Of a stretch of 64,000 nucleotides of DNA, positions 1 through 7,966 are shown in pieces. The translations under genes were made by a program, and so were the position numbers. This DNA comes from WJMT01 sp964624145 (GTDB lineage Bacteria; Acidobacteriota; Aminicenantia; Aminicenantales; Aminicenantaceae). The stretch lies in assembly GCA_964624145.1 (NCBI GenBank), contig CAZUXT010000005.1, forward strand, positions 62,001 to 126,000, in the 5' to 3' direction. The notes beneath the pieces are model-generated. The model was not told the DNA's origin, did not search any database, and saw nothing but the letters and a program-made list of their open reading frames with translations. Numbering within the stretch: position 1 is the first letter of the stretch; each line of letters opens with the position of its first letter.

Positions 1-243
1 CGGCAGCAGGATGTCATCAAAAATTATTTACAGATCTCATCTCCGAAAATCGATAAAATGATCGGCACGGCTCTTGATTCCGGAGCCCTGGGAGCTAAAA
101 TTAACGGCTCCGGAGAAGGCGGCTGCATCTTTGCCTACACCCCAAATAATGCGGAACTTGTGGCCAAAAAATTGGAAAATCTGGGAGCAAAAGCGTATAT
201 TGTTCATGTGGATAACGGAATCACAATCCAAGAGAACACATGA
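1..243 (+). CDS. GHMP-family kinase, C-terminal end (partial)
   Basis: The frame is open from the first base and stops at 241-243, so only about the last 80 residues are present. The stretch GALGAKINGSGEGGC is the glycine-rich third motif of GHMP kinases (galactokinase, mevalonate kinase and relatives), which helps hold the nucleotide phosphates. The remaining C-terminal strand and helix (KKLENLGAKAYIVHVDNGI) fits the family fold. The substrate cannot be told from this fragment; a mevalonate-kinase or sugar-kinase relative is possible. EF-P follows 31 bases downstream on the same strand. The kinase family is seen directly; the substrate is unknown. Confidence 0.75.
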   Translation, partial: RQQDVIKNYLQISSPKIDKMIGTALDSGALGAKINGSGEGGCIFAYTPNNAELVAKKLENLGAKAYIVHVDNGITIQENT

Positions 244-274
244 TCCCATTCTCAGACTCGGAGGATTAAAACAG

Positions 275-838
275 ATGATCAATGCAACTCAAATACGGAG
301 AGGAATGGTCATAGAGATCGAAGGCGAGCTCTATTCCGTGCTGGAGACATCTCATGTCACACCCGGAAAAGGGCAGGCTCTTATGCAGACAAAACTCAGA
401 AGGCTTAAAGACCAGACCCTTCATGACTATCGATTCCGGTCAAAAGACAAAGTCGAACAAGCCTATCTGGAAGAAATAGAAATGGAGTATCTTTATAAAG
501 AAGCCGACCATTTTATTTTTATGAATACGGAAACGTATGAACAGATAAGGCTATCCGATGAGGTTCTGGGAGATGCTGTAAATTACCTTATCCCCAATAT
601 TGTCTTTTCCGTGGAAATGTATGAAGGAAAACCCGTCGGAGTCACCCCTCCAATGACCGTTGACTTGAGAGTAACAAAAACAGAGCCTTATCTTAAGGGA
701 GCCACTCAAACCGCAAGCAGCAAACCAGCCACCTTAGAGACAGGAATAACCATAAACGTGCCTCAATTCATAAAGAAAGACGATATCATTCGCATAGACA
801 CCAGAGAAGATAAATACCTGGAACGGGTCAAAAAATAA
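275..838 (+). CDS. efp: Translation elongation factor P
   Basis: EF-P binds between the P and E sites of the ribosome and relieves stalling at polyproline stretches. The 187-residue protein has the usual length and three-domain layout: an N-terminal KOW-like domain followed by two OB domains. The loop TPGKGQALMQTKL carries Lys32, the residue modified (lysylated or otherwise) in many bacteria. The C-terminal signature ITINVPQFIKKDDIIRIDT is typical. The start at 275 is chosen because GGAGG lies about 10 bases upstream; the same frame is open further upstream but that part overlaps the kinase. No EpmA- or EpmB-like modification enzyme is in the window. The next gene begins immediately after the stop, implying co-transcription. 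Confidence 0.95.
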   Translation: MINATQIRRGMVIEIEGELYSVLETSHVTPGKGQALMQTKLRRLKDQTLHDYRFRSKDKVEQAYLEEIEMEYLYKEADHFIFMNTETYEQIRLSDEVLGDAVNYLIPNIVFSVEMYEGKPVGVTPPMTVDLRVTKTEPYLKGATQTASSKPATLETGITINVPQFIKKDDIIRIDTREDKYLERVKK

Positions 839-2659
839 ATGAAATCAGGGGGCGTACATAACAAACTGGTTGAAATAGATCTGACACGTTCCACCATCCA
901 CATCCGGAAAATCAAGGATTCTCTCGTTAAAGATTACATCGGAGGAAGAGCTCTGGCCACCCGCATTTTTTTCGATGCCATAGATCCCTCATGCGATCCA
1001 CTCAGCCCAGAGAATATTGTGGTCATAGCCTCTTCTCCCCTCATAGGCACCACAGCTCCCACGGCAGCCAGAGGACATATGGTGTTTAAATCTCCCCTGA
1101 CAGGGCTGATCGGAAGTTCAAACTGCGGAGGCTCATGGGCGTATTATCTGAAATCCGCAGGATATGACGCCATCCTTATAAAAGGCAGGTCACAAAAGCC
1201 TGCCCTTATTGACATCAAACCCGAGTCCGTAAAAATCGGCGCTGCTGAGAAAGTCTGGGGACTCAATGTCCATGAGACAACGGACATCCTAACCCGTAAA
1301 AATAAACGAGCGCGTATTCTGTGTATCGGTCAAGCAGGGGAAAACTGTGTGAGATTCTCATCTGTGATGAACGATAAAAACAGGGCTTACGGCAGAGGAG
1401 GTCCCGGAGCGGTATTCGGAAGCAAGAATCTCAAAGCCATTCGTGTCCAAGGAGACAAAAAAATTGGCATAGAAAACGAGCAGGCTTTCAGAGCCGGAAA
1501 AGAACAGGCTGAATATATCATGAAAGCAGCCCCTATAACCAAAAGACTCTTGAAAGAATTGGGCACAGCCGGACTCATAAAGCTCATTAACCTTATGGAG
1601 ATGCTTCCGCATAGAAATTTCCAGGATAATGTCCACCCGGACGAGAAAATCAATGAGATCTCCGGAGAGAGAATAAAAAAAGATCTGCTCAAAAGACCGG
1701 GTGCCTGCTTTGGATGCCCCATAGCCTGCCAGCGGCACACTTCTGTAGACGGAAAAGCAGGAGAGGGGCCGGAATATGAGACCCTGGTCATGTTAGGTCC
1801 TCAATGCGGGATCTATGATTTAAAATCAATCACCAAAGCCAACTATTTATGCAATGAACTGGGGCTTGACACCATAAGTATGGGAGGAACTATTGCCTGT
1901 GTGATGGAACTCTTTGAAAAGGGCCTCATAAACAAACAGGATACAAACGGTATCCCCTTTTCCTTTGGCCGATCGGAGATCCTTGAAGAAACAATCAGGC
2001 GGACAGCCTTCAGAGAAGGAATAGGCGATAGAATAGCGGAAGGCTCCTACAGATTCGCTGAGCTTTTCCATCACTCCTCCTCTTCCATGAGTGTTAAGAA
2101 AATGGAAATACCCGCCTATGATCCAAGGTCCTCCTTTACCCAAGCTCTGGGCTACATAACATCTCCGACCGGAGCCTGCCATCTAAGAGGAGGGTATGCT
2201 GTTTCTTTGGCTTTTTTTGGCGGGGCCAAAGAGATACCGAGATTCAGCCTCCTCCAATCTCCCATCTCCATAAGAAACATGCAGAACCTGGGGATCATTC
2301 AGGATTCCTTGGGAATATGCCGTTTCACGGGATTTGCTTTCTCCACAGAACCCTGGTCCCGGATGCTGAGCGGAGTCACAGGATACGAATACTCTTCAGG
2401 CGAATTCAGCCAAATGGCCGGAAGGGTCGCGGCTCTGGAAAGAGTGTTCAATCTCAGAGCCGGATTGACCTATTCAGACGACTCCCTTCCCCTGCGGTTC
2501 AGCTCCCAACCCATAACCGTTCAAAGCCAGAAGACAACGCTTTCACAAGAAGCCCAAAGCAAAATGAGAGAAGACTACTATAAAGCCAGGGACTGGAGTG
2601 TCCCGGAAGGAATTCCTTCCCAAAAAATCTTAGAATCCATAGAATTGGAAGAGATATAA
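839..2659 (+). CDS. Aldehyde:ferredoxin oxidoreductase (tungsten-pterin family)
   Basis: Members oxidise aldehydes to carboxylic acids using a tungsten (or molybdenum) bis-pterin cofactor and a [4Fe-4S] cluster, passing electrons to ferredoxin. The 606-residue length matches the archaeal enzymes. Cys290, Cys293 and Cys297 (CFGCPIAC) plus Cys494 (SLGICRF) are the expected cluster ligands, with spacing equal to the Pyrococcus enzyme (288/291/295/494). The pterin-binding signatures GGRALATR and RGGPGAVFGSKNLKAI are present. The ATG directly abuts the EF-P stop and no good Shine-Dalgarno is visible, so coupling is likely. A tandem class II aldolase gene follows after two bases, suggesting the aldehyde comes from an aldol cleavage. 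That link and the substrate are inferred. Confidence 0.93.
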   Translation: MKSGGVHNKLVEIDLTRSTIHIRKIKDSLVKDYIGGRALATRIFFDAIDPSCDPLSPENIVVIASSPLIGTTAPTAARGHMVFKSPLTGLIGSSNCGGSWAYYLKSAGYDAILIKGRSQKPALIDIKPESVKIGAAEKVWGLNVHETTDILTRKNKRARILCIGQAGENCVRFSSVMNDKNRAYGRGGPGAVFGSKNLKAIRVQGDKKIGIENEQAFRAGKEQAEYIMKAAPITKRLLKELGTAGLIKLINLMEMLPHRNFQDNVHPDEKINEISGERIKKDLLKRPGACFGCPIACQRHTSVDGKAGEGPEYETLVMLGPQCGIYDLKSITKANYLCNELGLDTISMGGTIACVMELFEKGLINKQDTNGIPFSFGRSEILEETIRRTAFREGIGDRIAEGSYRFAELFHHSSSSMSVKKMEIPAYDPRSSFTQALGYITSPTGACHLRGGYAVSLAFFGGAKEIPRFSLLQSPISIRNMQNLGIIQDSLGICRFTGFAFSTEPWSRMLSGVTGYEYSSGEFSQMAGRVAALERVFNLRAGLTYSDDSLPLRFSSQPITVQSQKTTLSQEAQSKMREDYYKARDWSVPEGIPSQKILESIELEEI

Positions 2660-2661
2660 AA

Positions 2662-3987
2662 ATGGCATCTAATAAATGGAAAGCTGATGAAACATTGATC
2701 CGCTTGTTCCAATCCGTAGGCCGCATCCTTCTGGACAAGGATCTTGAAGACAGCCACAGCGGGAATATATCCACACTCTGGAAAGACGCCGAAGGCAATG
2801 AAAAAATCGTGATCACAGCCGCAGGCTCTCAAAAAGGCGACCTGGAACCAAGCCAGATCTGCTTTCTTTCCCCCTCAGAAACAGACTACGGTTACTACAA
2901 AGCCTCATCGGAAACAGACATCCATGCCAAAATTCTTTCCATACCCGGAGTCCGGGCTGTTATCCATGCGCACTCCAAGGAACTCACCATCATGACTTTT
3001 GATGAAGAAGAAAAGCCCAATAAACCCTCTCCTTTTATTCCCATTGACGCCCTGGGTTTTTACCATCTCAACGGCCGCATTCCAGTGGATTGGGTGGAAG
3101 TTCCCTGTGGGTCGCCTGAGATGACAAGGATCATTCCGGAAAGACTGGCGCAGCATAAAATCACGGTCCTTCAAGGACATGGAACATTTTCCAGGGGAAG
3201 AACGGTCAAAGAAGCCCTTTTTCATGTGTGCATCGCCAATAATTCAGGCTATATTGCACGGATGGCTCAAAAACTGGATATTGACACCCATGATTTAAGG
3301 GAAAAAATCACCCGATCCCCATCCCGTTTCTTTTCCTATCCTCCGAACAGATACGATCAGTATAAGGGAGAGGCAGAAAAAATAGAGGGTGAAGAGGAAA
3401 TCACCGGGGAATTCAAGAAGACCGCAGCCAGGATATTCAAATCCAACCTTTCTCCCTTCCACACAGGGTCCATGTCCATTCGCGGAGTGGACAAGATACT
3501 TTACGCGCCCAAAGCCTCCATGCCCCGGGAAATCGGAGGCCCGATCATAGAAATGCCTCTATCCTTAAAGAGCAAAGAAAAGGACAGGGAATTATCCATC
3601 CACAAACAAATATACGAACAAACCGATTTTCAAACCGTCATCCACTGCTGTATCCCCGAAGCAGAAGCGGTCTCCTACTTTGTCCCTCCGGGAAGGAAAA
3701 AACCCATCGATCGAGTTGTCCCCATTGACGCTGAAGGAAGCTTTTTCTATCTTGTTATTCCCATTCTTCCCCCGGATTTTAAACCGGAAACCTTTATCCG
3801 CCTCCTGCATGATTACAAAATAGTGATCATCAGAGGAGGTGGTGTTTGGAGCGTGGGAGAGCAGTCTTTATCCGAAGCTCTCCATCATCCCTCTTCACTC
3901 AGGGATATCTGCCTTTATATCCTGGGAGCTTATGAAAGAGGACTGGATATTTCAAAACTCCAGCCTGAAAAAGCCAAACAGTGGTAA
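2662..3987 (+). CDS. Tandem class II aldolase/adducin-domain protein
   Basis: The 441-residue protein holds two class II aldolase/adducin-type domains. The first (about residues 5-215) keeps the metal and catalytic positions of fuculose/rhamnulose-phosphate aldolases: a Glu in SSETDIHAKI, the His-X-His of VIHAHS and the later His of LQGHGTFSRG. The second (about 230-430) has lost them: the His pair is replaced in VIHCCIPEAEA and the third His in IRGGGVWSVGEQ. So the N-terminal half is probably the Zn-dependent lyase and the C-terminal half structural or regulatory. It follows the aldehyde oxidoreductase by two bases, in one transcription unit. Single-domain relatives are about 200-250 residues, so the duplication is unusual. 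The substrate (a sugar phosphate) is inferred. Confidence 0.8.
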   Translation: MASNKWKADETLIRLFQSVGRILLDKDLEDSHSGNISTLWKDAEGNEKIVITAAGSQKGDLEPSQICFLSPSETDYGYYKASSETDIHAKILSIPGVRAVIHAHSKELTIMTFDEEEKPNKPSPFIPIDALGFYHLNGRIPVDWVEVPCGSPEMTRIIPERLAQHKITVLQGHGTFSRGRTVKEALFHVCIANNSGYIARMAQKLDIDTHDLREKITRSPSRFFSYPPNRYDQYKGEAEKIEGEEEITGEFKKTAARIFKSNLSPFHTGSMSIRGVDKILYAPKASMPREIGGPIIEMPLSLKSKEKDRELSIHKQIYEQTDFQTVIHCCIPEAEAVSYFVPPGRKKPIDRVVPIDAEGSFFYLVIPILPPDFKPETFIRLLHDYKIVIIRGGGVWSVGEQSLSEALHHPSSLRDICLYILGAYERGLDISKLQPEKAKQW

Positions 3988-3990
3988 TAT

Positions 3991-4131
3991 GGGGACGGGC
4001 CCGGCTATTTTCTTTATTTCCATATAATTACGACACTTTTCCACAGTTTGCTTCCCTGAAGACATCGACTTTTTGCCCCCAAAATTGTCACTCCAGCTCC
4101 TCATAAATACATCTGTCCCTAAAAAGGGACA
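3991..4131. repeat. Intergenic element with GGGGAC start and GTCCC/GGGAC inverted repeat
   Basis: The gap between the aldolase gene and the next promoter begins with GGGGACGGGCCCGG and ends with a perfect 7-bp inverted repeat, TGTCCCT (4114-4120), AAAA, AGGGACA (4125-4131). No T run follows, so it is not a clear terminator. Sequences starting GGGGAC also occur at 62064 and 63450. These could be ends of a REP-like or miniature element or just a hairpin; no transposase is nearby. Confidence 0.3.
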
Positions 4132-4162
4132 ACCGCCAGGTATCCCCCCAGTGGCAAAACTT

Positions 4163-4178
4163 TGGCATGAAATTTGCT
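4163..4178 (+). promoter_or_regulatory. Sigma-54 (RpoN) -24/-12 promoter
   Basis: TGGCATG, four bases, TTGCT matches the RpoN consensus (TGGCACG-N4-TTGCW) at all but one position. The invariant GG (4164-4165) and GC (4176-4177) are exactly 12 bases apart. The predicted transcription start near 4189 leaves room for the Shine-Dalgarno GGGAGG (4194-4199) of the barrel gene at 4204. No bacterial enhancer-binding protein is encoded in the window. Confidence 0.75.
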
Positions 4179-4203
4179 TGATTTACTGTTAAAGGGAGGG
4201 ATG

Positions 4204-5082
4204 ATGAAAAAATCATGTACAGCTTTAGTACTGGGAACTATCATTATTTTCCTCTTTCCCATAAGCTCATTTTGTATAGGAGGAAATAATTTTCTTAAAG
4301 GGATAAGTTTCAAACTCAAAGGCGGTTATCAATACATGCACATAGGGGACTTTAATACATATATGAGTCTCCTGAAAGAATATTACGAAAATTATTCAGA
4401 AGATTACAGTGTTTATATAATCAATGAATTGGAAGAATTCCATCATGGCTCAAATCTAGGGGGTGAAATATCATTCATGTTAAGTCCCTGCTTAAGAGGG
4501 ATTATCGGTATAGAATACACTCACTTACGCAGTGAAAATTCAGTTGAGATTCCGGATAGTGGCAGCACACAGGTTTTCACACATAAATTTAATTCTATTC
4601 CCTTAACATTTAGCATCAGTTATTTGTTTCCATTAAGCAAAAGGAGCCATTTCTATCTAAAGGCCGGAGCTGGATATTATTTTGCCTGGATTAATAAAAA
4701 TTTCAGCCACCATAGATCAGATCTTTATGAGGTTTTTTGGGAAGAAAAGATGCATTCTTCTGACTTTGGAGTGAATGGAGGATTTGGTTTTGAATACAGC
4801 CTAAGCAAAAACATATACTTCAATCTGGAATGTCTGGGAACATATGCAAGAATTAATGGATTTAAAGGTCACTATTCTTGGGATGGGCCAGAAGGACATT
4901 ATTATGAAGATAAAGGTATTTTTTACTACTGGGAAGAGTTACCCGGGTCTACTGGTTATCCAGTCGCTCGTATTTACTTAGGAAAACCCGAATCTGCCTG
5001 GTATAGAAGAAATATCCGGGAATTTGTTCTGGATTTAAGCGGTGTTTCTCTGATACTGGGCCTTAGAGTGAGGTTGTTCTAG
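4204..5082 (+). CDS. Outer-membrane beta-barrel protein, unknown function
   Basis: Residues 1-25 form a signal peptide (MKKS, then a hydrophobic stretch). The rest alternates hydrophobic and polar residues with many Tyr, Phe and Gly, as in a small porin-like barrel (for example FYLKAGAGYYFAWI and FGVNGGFGFEYSL). It ends LRVRLF, with the C-terminal Phe that BAM-assembled barrels use as a signal. The ATG at 4204 is preferred over 4201 because it is four bases from GGGAGG. The predicted sigma-54 promoter at 4163 means it is probably made under a specific activator. No specific family is recognised. The convergent corrinoid gene ends 24 bases downstream. Confidence 0.75.
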   Translation: MKKSCTALVLGTIIIFLFPISSFCIGGNNFLKGISFKLKGGYQYMHIGDFNTYMSLLKEYYENYSEDYSVYIINELEEFHHGSNLGGEISFMLSPCLRGIIGIEYTHLRSENSVEIPDSGSTQVFTHKFNSIPLTFSISYLFPLSKRSHFYLKAGAGYYFAWINKNFSHHRSDLYEVFWEEKMHSSDFGVNGGFGFEYSLSKNIYFNLECLGTYARINGFKGHYSWDGPEGHYYEDKGIFYYWEELPGSTGYPVARIYLGKPESAWYRRNIREFVLDLSGVSLILGLRVRLF

Positions 5083-5105
5083 TATTAGTGTGAAGAGCCA
5101 GCCGC

Positions 5106-5768
5106 TTATTGGCTTTCCAAATATTCGACCGCTTCCTGAGGATGGGCTGAGGTCATATCCGCCCCGATCCTTCTGGCAAATTCCACAGTGACCGGAGCTC
5201 CCCCCACTAAGACCTTCACCTCGGGAAATTCGGATTTTATGGCTTTGACGGCTTCTTCCATATGGACCATGGTAGTAGTGAGCAGAGCACTTATACCGAC
5301 CGCCAATGGTTTGTTCTTGTTTATGGCTTCCACAAAACCCTGGGAAGACACATCCACCCCGCAGTCGATCACTTCCCATCCGCTGCCTTCCAGAAACATG
5401 GCCACGATCTTTTTGCCGATATCGTGCAGGTCCCCGGAAACCGTTCCCATAACAACCTTTCCCTTATGCTTGACATCCCCGGAAATAAAATAGGGTTTGA
5501 GATGCTCCATAGCCGCGTTCATGGCTTTAGCCGCCACCAAAACATCCGGAAGATAGATCTCATTTCTTTTGAATTTCTCCCCCACTCTCTGCATTCCTGA
5601 TATAAGACCGGAAGTAAGTATCTCCCCCGGCCGGATATTCCGGTCAAGGGCCTGCTTTGTCAGCTCATCCGCACCATCCTGGCCTTTGAGTTCGGGAGGG
5701 TATCTGGATTCAGCATTGACTTTGCCTCTTTCCACACACAGGGCTATTTTTGCTAAGATATCATCCAT
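5106..5768 (-). CDS. Corrinoid (B12-binding) methyltransferase partner protein
   Basis: A 220-residue MtaC/MtbC/MttC-type corrinoid protein that carries a methyl group between a substrate-specific methyltransferase and an acceptor-side enzyme. The N-terminal helical cap is at about 1-90 and the Rossmann-like B12 domain at about 95-220. DLHDIGK contains the cobalt-ligating His, and GISALLTTTM and GGAPVT are the other B12-tail contacts. No substrate-specific methyltransferase lies beside it, but a URO-D-family protein of the MtaA/MtbA type is encoded at 58982 in the same window; a functional pairing is only possible. It is the last gene of a minus-strand run with the propeller gene upstream. 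The family is certain, the substrate unknown. Confidence 0.9.
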   Translation of the reverse strand: MDDILAKIALCVERGKVNAESRYPPELKGQDGADELTKQALDRNIRPGEILTSGLISGMQRVGEKFKRNEIYLPDVLVAAKAMNAAMEHLKPYFISGDVKHKGKVVMGTVSGDLHDIGKKIVAMFLEGSGWEVIDCGVDVSSQGFVEAINKNKPLAVGISALLTTTMVHMEEAVKAIKSEFPEVKVLVGGAPVTVEFARRIGADMTSAHPQEAVEYLESQ

Positions 5769-5788
5769 TTTTCAGCTTTGATCCGGAT

Positions 5789-7942
5789 TCAAAAAGATGT
5801 TCTTGCCACTCCCACATTTCCCTGTTCATCCACAACCTTGACTGTGATCATATCATCAAATTTCTCGGGAAGATCTACGGAAAAATCGAATGACTCCTGA
5901 GTGGAGTCGCACATCCCGTCTTTAGGAAAAATGATTTTCCAGCCAAAAGGCCTAATGAAATAGCGTACTTTTTCTATTCTGGAAAAAGAATCCCGAACCG
6001 TAAACTGCACTTTTAATTTGCTTCCGGAACGGACCGCCTTGAAATTCTGGATGACCGGCATTGAATTATCTATGACCAGAGACCTGCTGGTCTTTTCATG
6101 TACCAGATATTTATCCGAAGGATTGGACGGAATATCAGAAGAAATCACTTTGACGACATACTCTCCGTCCGGCATCGATAACGTATCAAAAGCAAAGATG
6201 TTTCCCGTCCAATTCTCCCCCAGAAGACGCCATCCCATTTCCTCGGACCCTTTGATATGTATTGAATAGACCAGGTTATCATTATTTTCATCTGCCGCTT
6301 CCCAGATAACAGTCTGGTATCCCTTTCTTTGGGCTTTTTTTGCACCGGCAAACGATTTCGACTCATCCTTCTCTTCAATGGAATCAGAAGTCAAGCCCCA
6401 TATCTTTTCTTCTCCGCTGGGAGGCTCGATAAAAACCGTATTCGGAGGGAGGAGGCTTATTTCTTTGATGTTCGGAGCTTTATTATGCTGGAGGTAAAAA
6501 AGGAGGACCTTCTGAACCACCGGAGAAATATTCCCCGAGTTGCTCTTGAATAAAATCTTAAACTGGAGATAACGCGCATCAGGATTCAAGATCTGCTCTC
6601 CATTCTCTTTTTTATAAGGAGGAGACCAGTTGCTCCATGTTGCGGAAGGCTGGTTCGAATTCCCGCTTCGAGTCTGGAGCTGGATGACTGTTCCTGACGG
6701 AACACTGCCTCTCCATTCTATATTCCCCCAAGAAGACATCAATCGCGCATCATAAACACTGCTTGTGTATTCGCCGTCATATCTTTGTTCAGGATGGATC
6801 ACGGTTGCTTCTGAAGGATTATTGGAAAGTGTGTATATATCATTCTTGACCGGATGGAGGAGGTAGACCTGTTCGGAATCTTTTTGAAACAGGAGTGAGA
6901 CTTTTTCATCTTTGTCCAGCGTATAAAGCCGTCCTCTTCTGCCCGTTCCAAAAACGATTCTCTTTCTCACATCATCCCAGCATAGAGAATAAATCATATC
7001 CTTATCAGACTTCCAGACCTGTTTGACTTTTCCGTCTTTCTCTATTCTATAAAGCGCTGACGGATTATCTCCGTCTGAGTTGGAAATCCGACTGGATCCT
7101 GCACCGGACGCGCTGACAGTCAACGACACATCCGTACCTTCTCCCGATAAGACCGATGGTAATTGGCTGTCTTCAGATAACTTCACACTCCCCCCGGCTC
7201 CTGCATAAATACGCCCTTCATCATCAAGTGCAATCGTTCTTATCTCTTCATAAGGAGACTCAAATACCACTGAAGTCTTCTTCTCTTTTGAGATTTTATA
7301 GAGCAGTCCGGCCCCTCCGCTTCCGGCAATAAAACTGTCTTCAGAGATCCATTCCATACAGAGGATATGGTTTTCTTCAGAGTCGAAAATTTTCAATCCT
7401 TCTCCATTCGGAGTGATCTGATAGATCCCCCCATCTTCTCCGACCGCGGCCAGTATCGAACCTTCCGGGGTAAACACCATATCCCAGATATATTTCTCAT
7501 GAGGATTGAAGAATTCCTCTCCTTCCCCTTTTTCTTTTATTTTATAGACTTTTCCATTGGGTGAAGTCCCGGCATAGAGGCTTCCGTCAGGGCCTAAAGC
7601 GAGACAAGTAACATCCATTTCCGGTGTTTTGAAATACAACTCCGGTTCCCCCTCTGCCGCAATACGATATACGGCCCCTTTATGGCCCGTACCTAAATAT
7701 ATAATTTTTTCCGGAGTGACAACCAGGGACAGAAAAAATTCCTCAGGAGGAGCTGTGAGTCCCTCTTCTGTTGGGGAAAGAATCAGTTTTCCATCTGAAG
7801 AAACCGATATGCCCTGAAATTTCCCCTTAATAAAATCATCAAATGACTCCAAGGTCCATTTCTGAGGAGTAACAGAATAGGCTACTTGTCCTAAAAATAT
7901 CAAAACAAAAAACATCATAAACAGCGTTTTTTTCATACTCAT
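5789..7942 (-). CDS. Secreted beta-propeller protein, unknown function
   Basis: A 717-residue exported protein. After a signal peptide (MKKTLFMMFFVLIFLGQVAYS), about residues 30-390 carry repeated propeller blades with patterns such as GPDGSLYAGTSPNGKVYKI, FTPEGSILAAVGEDGGIYQI and DDEGRIYAGAGG. A C-terminal half (about 390-717) looks like Ig/fibronectin-type beta domains with a discoidin-like insertion. Propellers of this type usually bind ligands or protein partners. The open frame starts at a TTG (7954), but ATG 7942 follows a GAGAGAGA purine stretch and gives a proper signal peptide, so it is preferred; ATG 7936 is also possible. It lies 24 bases downstream of the S55 peptidase gene, so they are probably one operon. 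The precise role is unknown. Confidence 0.8.
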   Translation of the reverse strand: MSMKKTLFMMFFVLIFLGQVAYSVTPQKWTLESFDDFIKGKFQGISVSSDGKLILSPTEEGLTAPPEEFFLSLVVTPEKIIYLGTGHKGAVYRIAAEGEPELYFKTPEMDVTCLALGPDGSLYAGTSPNGKVYKIKEKGEGEEFFNPHEKYIWDMVFTPEGSILAAVGEDGGIYQITPNGEGLKIFDSEENHILCMEWISEDSFIAGSGGAGLLYKISKEKKTSVVFESPYEEIRTIALDDEGRIYAGAGGSVKLSEDSQLPSVLSGEGTDVSLTVSASGAGSSRISNSDGDNPSALYRIEKDGKVKQVWKSDKDMIYSLCWDDVRKRIVFGTGRRGRLYTLDKDEKVSLLFQKDSEQVYLLHPVKNDIYTLSNNPSEATVIHPEQRYDGEYTSSVYDARLMSSWGNIEWRGSVPSGTVIQLQTRSGNSNQPSATWSNWSPPYKKENGEQILNPDARYLQFKILFKSNSGNISPVVQKVLLFYLQHNKAPNIKEISLLPPNTVFIEPPSGEEKIWGLTSDSIEEKDESKSFAGAKKAQRKGYQTVIWEAADENNDNLVYSIHIKGSEEMGWRLLGENWTGNIFAFDTLSMPDGEYVVKVISSDIPSNPSDKYLVHEKTSRSLVIDNSMPVIQNFKAVRSGSKLKVQFTVRDSFSRIEKVRYFIRPFGWKIIFPKDGMCDSTQESFDFSVDLPEKFDDMITVKVVDEQGNVGVARTSF

Positions 7943-7966
7943 TCTCTCTCTCAATTTAATAAAAAA

